A stretch of DNA of 64,000 bases, taken from assembly GCF_034008315.1 (NCBI RefSeq), contig NZ_CP125377.1:6140501-6204500 (forward strand), given 5' to 3'. The notes under the pieces were generated by a model that did no database searches, had not been told where the DNA came from, and saw only the letters and a program-made list of their open reading frames with translations. The translations under genes and the position numbers were made by a program. This document shows, piece by piece, positions 57,143 to 64,000 of this stretch; within the stretch, counting starts at the first letter, position 1; each line of letters starts with the position of its first letter. Origin of the DNA: Pseudomonas sp. P8_241 (GTDB lineage: Bacteria; Pseudomonadota; Gammaproteobacteria; Pseudomonadales; Pseudomonadaceae).

Positions 57143-60100
57143 GGGTCTTGCTCCACAAGGCGATGCTTTCGAGCAGCACCGACTCCTGGTACGGCTTGCC
57201 AAGGTAATCGTTGACGCCGATGGCCATGGCGCGGTCGCGATGCTTCTGGCCGGTGCGGGAGGTGATCATGATGATCGGCAGGTGTCGCAGGCGTTCGTCA
57301 TTGCGCACCTGGGTCGCGACTTCGAAGCCGTCCATGCGTGGCATCTCGATGTCGAGCAACATCAGGTCCGGCATATGCTCTTCAAGCAGCAGCATGGCGT
57401 CGACGCCATCCTTGGCGGTCAACACATTCATGCCATGGCGTTCAAGCAGACGACTGGTGACCTTGCGCACCGTGACCGAGTCGTCGACCACCATCACCAG
57501 CAAAGGCCGCTGCGGCTCGGCCTCGATTTCGTGGCCCGCCGGACGTTGCGGCACATGGGCTTGCAAGGCGCGGATCGGCGCCAGTAAATCGAGAATCAGC
57601 ACCACCCGACCATCGCCGAGAATCGTGGCGCCAGACACGCCTTGCACCGCTGAAAATTGCGGCCCCAGGCTCTTGACCACGATTTCGCGAGTGCCGGCCA
57701 TCGTATCCACTTGCACCGCGATGTGGCGTTCGTTGCTCTGCATCAGCAATACCGGCAGCGGCAGGCTTTGGCCCAACAGCTTCGGGCGCAGGCTGGTTTT
57801 CAACAACTCGCCCAGATAAACCAACTCATAACGCTGACCAGCGTACTCGTAAGTCGGCGGATCGAGTCGGTAATGGCCTTCGAGTTCATTGGGCAGCACG
57901 CGGACGATGCCGTCGATGGTATTGAGTGGAATCGCATATTGGTCATCAAAGCATTGCACCATCAGCGCCCGGTTGACGGACACGGTAAAAGGCAGGCGAA
58001 TGCGAAAATGCACGCCCTGCCCCGGTACCGAGTCGATACTCATGGTGCCGCCCAGCTGCCGCACCTCTTCGTGCACCACGTCCATGCCGACGCCGCGCCC
58101 GGAGATCTGGGTGATTTTTTCGGCGGTGGAAAACCCCGGCTGCAGGATGAATTGCAACACGTCGTGATCGCTGATGACGCTGTCCGGTGCGAGCAGGCCG
58201 CGCTTGATCGCCTTGCGCCGCACCGCTTCGAGCGGCACACCGGCACCGTCATCGCGGATGTCGAAAATGATGTCGCCACCCTCGCGCAGCAAATCGAGGG
58301 TGATCTTGCCCTTGGCCGGTTTCCCCGCCGCCAGCCGAGCCTCGGCGGACTCCAGGCCATGGTCGACGGCGTTGCGCAACATATGCTCCAACGGCGCCGC
58401 CATGCGTTCAAGCACGTTGCGATCCATCTCGCCTTCGGCGTTATCGACGATGAAATCTACATCCTTGCCCAACTCGCCGGCCACCTGACGGACGATGCGC
58501 TGCAAGCGCGGCAGCATGCGCTCGAACGGCACCATGCGCGTGCGCATCAGGCCTTCCTGCAGTTCCGTGTTGATGCGGCCCTGTTGCTGCAGCAGGTTTT
58601 GCGCGTCCTGATTGCGCCGATCGAGGGTTTCCTTGAGGTCGAGCAAGTCGGACGCGGATTCGAACAGCGCGCGGGACAGTTGCTGCAACTGCGAATGGCG
58701 GTCCATTTCCAGCGGATCGAAGTCTTCGTAGCCCTGGCGCTCGGCGTCGACTTGCTGACGGCTGAGAATCCGCCCCTGGGTTTCGGTGTCGAGTCGGCGC
58801 AACTGGTCGCGCATCCGCTCGATGGTGGTTTCCATCTCGTTCAGCGCGACCTGCGCATCGCTGACCTGTTGCTCGATCCGGCCACGGAAGATCGACGTTT
58901 CGCCCGCCAGGTTGACCAGATCGTCAAGCAACTCCGCCGAAACCTTGACCATGTCCGCGCCGGCGTCCTGTTGTGGTGCCAGCGGTTCAGGTTTTGCTGT
59001 GGCGGGAGTCGGTGCCGGCGCTTGCGGCACGGCCGGGTGGCTGAAGTTCTGAATCGCATCGATCAAGCGATCCGCCGGCGGCATTTGTTCGCCAGCGCGG
59101 GCGGCGTCGAGCATTTGTGCAAGTCGGTCGTGGCTGCGCTGCAACAGCGCAAATAACGGCGCGGTGGGTTGCAATACACCGGAGGACAAGCCTTCGTAGA
59201 GAAACTCCAGCTCATGGGCCAAATCACCAATCGCGGCGATTTCCACCATCCGCGCACCACCCTTGAGGGTGTGCAGGTCGCGCAACAGGGTCTCCACTTC
59301 CTGACGGTTTGAAGGCTGTGCCTGCCAACGGGTCAAGGCGGCGCCAGAGCTTTCGATGATGTCGAAACCTTCCTCCAGGAAGATCTCCAGCAGCTCGCTG
59401 TCGTGATGGGCCGAGTCATTACTGACCACCGGCTCGATCACATCGGCATGGCCCGCGTGACCCTGGCGCAACGCACGGATCGCTTCGATCAGCTCGCTCG
59501 GATCGCCGAGGGATTGGTGCTGTTGCAACTGCTCAAGCAAATGCGCCAAACGATCATGGCTCTGCTGCAACAAAGTGGCGAGCCCGTCGCTGTAGCTGTA
59601 ACGGCGATCCGCCAGGCCTTCGTACAGGCATTCCAGTTCATAGGCCAGATCACCGACCGGCCCGACTTCGGCCATGCGCGCCCCGCCCTTGAGGGTGTGA
59701 AGATCCCGTTGCAAAGAGGACAGTGGCGCGGCGTTGTCCGGATCACGCAGCCAGCGTTCCAAGGCCTGGCCAGCGCTTTCGAGAATATCCACCGCCTCTT
59801 CGAGGAAGATCTCGACGATTTCATCGTCCAGCCCGGCCGCTCGGTCCTCGGCAGGAGCTGGCTTGCCAGCGAAGAACTCACCGGCACCGCGTTTTTCCAA
59901 TGAAAACGCGACATCGCTGACGTCCATCGCTGGCAAGCCGGCTCCTGCATTGGAACGTGCCAGATCCGCTGTAGCGTCGCCCAATTCGCGGATGCTCAGG
60001 GTGCGGCTGCCGTCGCTGCGAATAAGGCCCATGGCCGACGGATCGAGGCTCTCGTCGAGCAACTCGCGCAAGGCCCTGACCCGCTGCGGTTGCGCACTGA

Positions 60101-63100
60101 CCTCCTGGCCGGCAGCCAGTTCGTCGAGCATGTTGATCAGTGCCTCGTGAGCACCCTGCGCTTCATGGAAAAACCGTTCGCTGACCGCCAGGCTGCTTTC
60201 TTCCACCGCGCCGTAGAGGTCGAGCAAGGCTTCGCACAGCTCATCCACCGGTTGCAGGTCGGCCAGGTGGGCGCCTTCACCAAGGGTGGTCAATTCGTCC
60301 AGCAGCGCGCTGAGTTCCTGACGCTCACCGGGATGTTGCTGCCAGCCCTGCAACAGGCTTTCGGCGTCCAGAAGAATGTCCATGCCCTGGGCGAGGAAGT
60401 TGTTGATCAACTGTGGATCGCGCTTGAGGCGCAACCCGGCGTTCGGCGTATTCAGGTGGGTTTGCAGACGCTCGGCCAGCAGCGCCCGAGCCCGCTCGAC
60501 GACGCGCTGTGCTCCGGGGATTACCGCCAGCGGATCGCTCTTGAGTTGGCGCAGACCCAGATGAAACAAGCCTTCGGCTTCCAGCAGCAGTTCGACTTCG
60601 TCCAGGTCCAGGGCAATCAGGTGCGCCTTGTACTCCCTGGCCAGCTGATCCAGCGGCGTTGCCAGTTCGGCAATCGGCAAGACACCTGCCACGGAGGCGC
60701 TGCCCTTGAGGGTGTGCAGAGCGCGCTGCAACTCGTCGCTGGCCTGTAACGGTACTTGCTCGGCGGCCTGATCGAGGAAACGGTCAAGACTGCCCAAATG
60801 AGTCTCGGCTTCCTTGCGAAAGATCTCCAGTAACAACGGATCGAGTGCCGCCACGTCTTGCGTGTCCTCGTCGGACACCGACTCATCGCTCTTGGCCAAT
60901 GCATGGGCGCGAGCGGCCAACTGATCAACGTCGTTGCGCTGGCGCTGGGTGTTCGCCGCGTATTCGGCCACCAGTTCCGGCAACAGATTCAGCACATCGC
61001 CGATCAGCTGATGCACGGTGGCGCCCGGCTCAACGCTATGCTCCAGCACGCGATTGAGCAGGTTTTCCACAGCCCAGGCCAGTTCGCCAAGCACCAGCGC
61101 GCGCACCATCCGGCCGCTGCCCTTGAGCGTATGAAAGGCACGACGCAGTTCACTGAGGGCCGCACGGTTGTCAGGATTGATCGACCAGCGCGGCAAGTAT
61201 TCGCGAAGGATGTCCAGGACTTCCGCGGTTTCCTCCAGAAAGACTTCCCGTAACTCCTCATCTACCGGCTCTTCACCGGCCGGTGGCGGCAATAGACTGC
61301 CCGGCGTATTCAGCGCGGGAGGGTTCAGCGCCGATACCGGGCTGGCGAGCACGTCGGCCAGGGTCTGGACGAGCTGCGGATCAGCCAGTTCCTGCATCGA
61401 TTGCATGTCCTGCGCCTCACTGAGGCTCAGCACATCATCAAGCAACGGCACCTGCTGTTCGTTGGGGACAAAACCGAGGGATGCCAGGCCTTTTTCCGCG
61501 ACGTCGAGCACCGCTTCGCCCGGCGCCTCGGGGTCATCACTGAGGCGCTCAAGGTAATACTCGATGCTGGTGATCACGTCAGCCAGGTTATCCAGTTCCT
61601 GCCAACCCGGCTGACCCGGCTCCAACAGCAAATGCTCGCGAATGAAGTGATTGCACGTCTCGACCAGACTCGCCGCGCGGCTCAGCGGAATTATCGCCAA
61701 CGCGCCACGCACTTGAGTCAGCAAGGCCGGCAATGCCTGCAAATGTTGGCGATCCCAGTCCGCATCGATGTAGTCGACAATCATGTCCTTGGCCTGCTGC
61801 AAACAGATACGGGCCTCCTTGATCACGATCTGGTGGATCTGCGTCAGGTCGGTGGTCGGCAGGCGACTGTCTTCCTGACTCTCGGGCTCCACAGTGCCGA
61901 CCATGCCGGCCAGCGTCGCCTCGACATACAGCAGGGCTCCGGCGACGTCCATGAGGATCGCATCATCCGGCGCACGCAGGCCCTGGGCGAGGCTCAACAC
62001 CACCGCCAGTTGATCGATGATGACCTTGCGCGGCTGACCAAAGCCCAGCACCGCCAAGGTATCGGCAATTTGCCGCAAGGGCGCCAGCAGGCTGTCGAGA
62101 TCGGACGTGTGCTGGCGGTCGCTGCGCACGAACAGGTCAAGGCGTTCCTTGACCCGCACCAGTTCTTCACAGAGCGCGGCCAGCACCGAGCGCATGGCGT
62201 CACGGTCAGGACCGGCCAGCCGTGCGCGTTCTTCATCGACCATCGCGCTGTCGGGTAGTGCGTCGTCCAGTGAGTAGCGTTCTTTCATGGTCAGCATCTG
62301 CCCGGTGGGAAATTCGGCCTTGGCAATGTAAAAGAGCAAGCTTTTGAGCAACTCCGGCGGTGCCGGCTGATTGATGCCGCGCATACCCTGATCGAGCAGG
62401 CGCTTGAGCTCCTTGTCGGCGTCCTTGAACAGACTGCGCAGGGCCGGGCTGTTGGCGATCACGCCGCCCCGCATGCCTTCGACCAGTGCCGAAGCCACCT
62501 GCCACAACGGGCTCAAGGGGGCGTCGCCGGACAATCCTTCGAGGCGGGCGAAGACCTTGGCCAGGCAATCGAGGTTGCTCTCGCTGTCTTGCTCACGCAA
62601 AAAACCCACCAGTGCCATCTGCAGCAGCTGCCGCAGCTTGCGCACCACACTGGGGAAATCCGCCGGCTCGAGCTGTGCCAGCACCTCAGCCGTCAGCGAC
62701 GGCAAGTCAGGCAGCTGCGGACTGAACAGGCTGGTTTCCGACAACCGTTTTTCACCACGGGCGCTGCGCAGGTCGTTGATCAGCGGTAGCACTACCAGCG
62801 GTAGATCGCGGCGCGCGCCTTGCACCCGATCCAGATAAATCGGCAGTTGCCCCAAAGCCTGCATCAACAGGTGCAATGCCTCGTCACGATGGCTGACGCG
62901 ATTGTCCCGCAAGGCCAGGGCCAGTTGCTCCATCTCTTCGGCGAGCAAGGCCGCGCCGTAGAACTCGACCATCTGCAAACTGCCGTGAACCTGATGGATG
63001 CATGAAAGGCTTGCATCCAGCACGTGCGTCGCCTGCGGGTCATCGAGCACGGTTTCGATCGCGCGATGAGCCTGCTTCAGCGTTTCGGCAATCTCGCCTT

Positions 63101-63140
63101 TGACCCACTCGAGGGCCACATAGTCGTGCCGATCACCCAT
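57135..63140 (-). CDS. chpA: ChpA: multi-Hpt hybrid CheA histidine kinase with receiver
   Basis: A 2001-residue kinase of the Pil-Chp system. Canonical Hpt sites (HTLKG) are at about residues 670, 809, 1148 and 1290; the N-terminal IHQVHGSLQM (His49/His52) is a degenerate one. The CheA core follows: dimerisation/P4 from about 1395, ATP-binding EHMLRNAVDHGLESAEAR near 1590 and DIRDDGAGVPLEAV, a CheW-like part, then a receiver with Asp near 1930 (LLDIEMPRMDG). P. aeruginosa ChpA is about 2470 residues with more Hpt-type domains. Residues about 1064-1097 are encoded by a REP doublet. It follows pilJ after 37 bases. Confidence 0.93.
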   Translation of the reverse strand: MGDRHDYVALEWVKGEIAETLKQAHRAIETVLDDPQATHVLDASLSCIHQVHGSLQMVEFYGAALLAEEMEQLALALRDNRVSHRDEALHLLMQALGQLPIYLDRVQGARRDLPLVVLPLINDLRSARGEKRLSETSLFSPQLPDLPSLTAEVLAQLEPADFPSVVRKLRQLLQMALVGFLREQDSESNLDCLAKVFARLEGLSGDAPLSPLWQVASALVEGMRGGVIANSPALRSLFKDADKELKRLLDQGMRGINQPAPPELLKSLLFYIAKAEFPTGQMLTMKERYSLDDALPDSAMVDEERARLAGPDRDAMRSVLAALCEELVRVKERLDLFVRSDRQHTSDLDSLLAPLRQIADTLAVLGFGQPRKVIIDQLAVVLSLAQGLRAPDDAILMDVAGALLYVEATLAGMVGTVEPESQEDSRLPTTDLTQIHQIVIKEARICLQQAKDMIVDYIDADWDRQHLQALPALLTQVRGALAIIPLSRAASLVETCNHFIREHLLLEPGQPGWQELDNLADVITSIEYYLERLSDDPEAPGEAVLDVAEKGLASLGFVPNEQQVPLLDDVLSLSEAQDMQSMQELADPQLVQTLADVLASPVSALNPPALNTPGSLLPPPAGEEPVDEELREVFLEETAEVLDILREYLPRWSINPDNRAALSELRRAFHTLKGSGRMVRALVLGELAWAVENLLNRVLEHSVEPGATVHQLIGDVLNLLPELVAEYAANTQRQRNDVDQLAARAHALAKSDESVSDEDTQDVAALDPLLLEIFRKEAETHLGSLDRFLDQAAEQVPLQASDELQRALHTLKGSASVAGVLPIAELATPLDQLAREYKAHLIALDLDEVELLLEAEGLFHLGLRQLKSDPLAVIPGAQRVVERARALLAERLQTHLNTPNAGLRLKRDPQLINNFLAQGMDILLDAESLLQGWQQHPGERQELSALLDELTTLGEGAHLADLQPVDELCEALLDLYGAVEESSLAVSERFFHEAQGAHEALINMLDELAAGQEVSAQPQRVRALRELLDESLDPSAMGLIRSDGSRTLSIRELGDATADLARSNAGAGLPAMDVSDVAFSLEKRGAGEFFAGKPAPAEDRAAGLDDEIVEIFLEEAVDILESAGQALERWLRDPDNAAPLSSLQRDLHTLKGGARMAEVGPVGDLAYELECLYEGLADRRYSYSDGLATLLQQSHDRLAHLLEQLQQHQSLGDPSELIEAIRALRQGHAGHADVIEPVVSNDSAHHDSELLEIFLEEGFDIIESSGAALTRWQAQPSNRQEVETLLRDLHTLKGGARMVEIAAIGDLAHELEFLYEGLSSGVLQPTAPLFALLQRSHDRLAQMLDAARAGEQMPPADRLIDAIQNFSHPAVPQAPAPTPATAKPEPLAPQQDAGADMVKVSAELLDDLVNLAGETSIFRGRIEQQVSDAQVALNEMETTIERMRDQLRRLDTETQGRILSRQQVDAERQGYEDFDPLEMDRHSQLQQLSRALFESASDLLDLKETLDRRNQDAQNLLQQQGRINTELQEGLMRTRMVPFERMLPRLQRIVRQVAGELGKDVDFIVDNAEGEMDRNVLERMAAPLEHMLRNAVDHGLESAEARLAAGKPAKGKITLDLLREGGDIIFDIRDDGAGVPLEAVRRKAIKRGLLAPDSVISDHDVLQFILQPGFSTAEKITQISGRGVGMDVVHEEVRQLGGTMSIDSVPGQGVHFRIRLPFTVSVNRALMVQCFDDQYAIPLNTIDGIVRVLPNELEGHYRLDPPTYEYAGQRYELVYLGELLKTSLRPKLLGQSLPLPVLLMQSNERHIAVQVDTMAGTREIVVKSLGPQFSAVQGVSGATILGDGRVVLILDLLAPIRALQAHVPQRPAGHEIEAEPQRPLLVMVVDDSVTVRKVTSRLLERHGMNVLTAKDGVDAMLLLEEHMPDLMLLDIEMPRMDGFEVATQVRNDERLRHLPIIMITSRTGQKHRDRAMAIGVNDYLGKPYQESVLLESIALWSKTHA
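59851..59949. repeat. REP doublet inside the chpA coding sequence
   Basis: CAGGAGCTGGCTTGCCAGCG (59852-59871) and the inverse ATCGCTGGCAAGCCGGCTCC (59925-59944) are family I arms with a spacer of about 53 bases. In the chpA frame the region reads SNAGAGLPAMDVSD and FFAGKPAPAEDR and contains no stop codon. It lies in a linker between two Hpt domains. Confidence 0.92.
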
Positions 63141-63177
63141 AACCACTCCAATCACAATTCAGTTACCCATGGGCGGT

Positions 63178-64000
63178 TCAAGCTTTGTCCACAACCTGCG
63201 CCTTGGCAGCGGGCAAGGTGAAACCGGACACCGACCGGCGTAACTGGCTGGCCATTTTCGCCAGGTTACCGATGCTCTCGGCGGTGGCGGAGGAACCAGA
63301 CGACGTTTGTGTAGTGATCTGCTGGATCACGTTCATCGTCAGGGAAATCTGCCCGGCCGAGGATGTCTGCTGCTGTGCCGCATTGGAAATGCTCTGGATC
63401 AGCGCCGCCAGGGTCTTGGAGACACCTTCGATTTCTTCAAGGGCCACCCCGGCATCCTGCGCCAGACGCGCGCCGCGCACCACCTCGGTAGTGGTCTGTT
63501 CCATGGAGATGACCGCTTCGTTGGTGTCGGTCTGGATCGCCCGCACCAGGGTTTCGATCTGCCGGGTTGCGGCCGATGAACGCTCGGCCAGGCGCTGCAC
63601 TTCATCGGCGACCACGGCAAAACCGCGCCCCGCATCACCCGCCATGGAAGCCTGAATAGCGGCATTAAGCGCAAGTATGTTGGTTTGATCGGCGATGTCA
63701 TCGATCAGGCTGACAATGTCGCCGATTTCCTGTGAGGACTCACCCAGTCGCTTGATCCGCTTGGCCGTGTCCTGGATCTGTTCACGAATGTTATCCATGC
63801 CGTGGATGGTGTTGTGCACCACCTCGTTACCCTTGTTGGCGATTTCCACGGAGCGCTCCGCCACCGCCGAGGATTCAGCGGCGTTGGCCGACACCTGGTC
63901 GATGGATTCGGCCATGTCGTTGATCGCCGTGGACGCTTCGGAAATCTGCTGGGCCTGATGCTCCGAGGCCTGGGCCAGGTGCATGGCGGTGGCCTGGGTT
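63178..64000 (-). CDS. pilJ: PilJ methyl-accepting chemotaxis protein, C-terminal part (cut by window edge)
   Basis: Last 274 residues of an inner-membrane chemoreceptor of the Pil-Chp system; the reading frame is open to the window edge. The visible part is the cytoplasmic signalling coiled coil, with the hairpin tip [20 protein letters not shown] and [18 protein letters not shown]. PilJ normally senses pilus engagement and passes the signal to ChpA, encoded next. The C-terminus ([16 protein letters not shown]) has no NWETF-type CheR docking pentapeptide. Assignment rests on the neighbour chpA and the sequence of the tip. Confidence 0.92.
   Translation of the reverse strand, partial: TQATAMHLAQASEHQAQQISEASTAINDMAESIDQVSANAAESSAVAERSVEIANKGNEVVHNTIHGMDNIREQIQDTAKRIKRLGESSQEIGDIVSLIDDIADQTNILALNAAIQASMAGDAGRGFAVVADEVQRLAERSSAATRQIETLVRAIQTDTNEAVISMEQTTTEVVRGARLAQDAGVALEEIEGVSKTLAALIQSISNAAQQQTSSAGQISLTMNVIQQITTQTSSGSSATAESIGNLAKMASQLRRSVSGFTLPAAKAQVVDKA

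Noticed and set aside
59851..59949. Repeat in chpA read as a frameshift or pseudogene
   Set aside because: The frame continues without stops on both sides and the downstream kinase and receiver motifs are intact.

Overview
The window is ordinary core chromosome of a Pseudomonas, most likely of the P. fluorescens group. The evidence is the high-GC codon use, the gene order tktA-epd-pgk-fba next to an ArsR-type gene and metK, the betB-betA pair, the pilJ-chpA-chpC chemosensory genes, a complete biotin-independent malonate decarboxylase operon, and many intergenic GTAGGAGC-type REP repeats. I see no prophage, insertion sequence, CRISPR array, tRNA or rRNA.

Layout. 1-2560: end of betB, then betA (choline to glycine betaine). 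2843-5622: a TldD/TldE-type protease pair. 5765-12345: a DHA2 drug exporter, the RNA helicase DbpA, a BaiN/YhiN-type flavoprotein and a YccS-type membrane protein. 12489-18047: a solute-binding protein, an ElaA-like acetyltransferase, a small winged-helix protein, a YgjP-like metallopeptidase, a receiver-PAS-GGDEF-EAL protein and a PL7 alginate lyase. 18164-24511 (minus strand): tkt, epd, pgk, two small lipoproteins and fba (central carbon metabolism). 24773-26977: an ArsR-methyltransferase fusion and metK. 27158-34843: ligB, a DUF1090 protein, a class II cytochrome c, mltA, a MAPEG protein, a DMT exporter, an MFS exporter and a YfdC-like FNT channel. 35016-38172: an acyl-CoA thioesterase, then ahcY behind an SAH riboswitch, then metF. 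38367-47916: a second solute-binding protein, rhlE, a cytochrome b561/YceI pair, an exported amine oxidase with a Lys/Ala/Pro tail, bioA, rsmE and a hemolysin-III-like protein. 48151-56430: mdcR facing the mdcABCDEGH-madLM operon. 56681-64000: chpC, chpA and the end of pilJ.

How the genes work together. metK, ahcY and metF are three steps of the S-adenosylmethionine cycle and bioA uses SAM as amino donor. Two different control devices sit on this cycle: an SAH riboswitch before ahcY, and an ArsR/methyltransferase protein before metK with a perfect 12-2-12 palindrome next to its promoter. The malonate operon has everything needed to import malonate, build the special ACP prosthetic group and decarboxylate malonate to acetate, and its genes mdcA to mdcH are translationally coupled by short overlaps.

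The points most worth a second look are: a REP doublet lying in frame inside chpA, where it is translated as a linker; the ArsR-methyltransferase operator and near-leaderless promoter; a hairpin between the SAH aptamer and the ahcY ribosome binding site; a second repeat family that forms long terminator-like inverted repeats; a DNA ligase (LigB) with an export-type N-terminus; and an EAL domain whose conserved metal-binding Asn is replaced by Ser. I found no clearly new multi-gene system.
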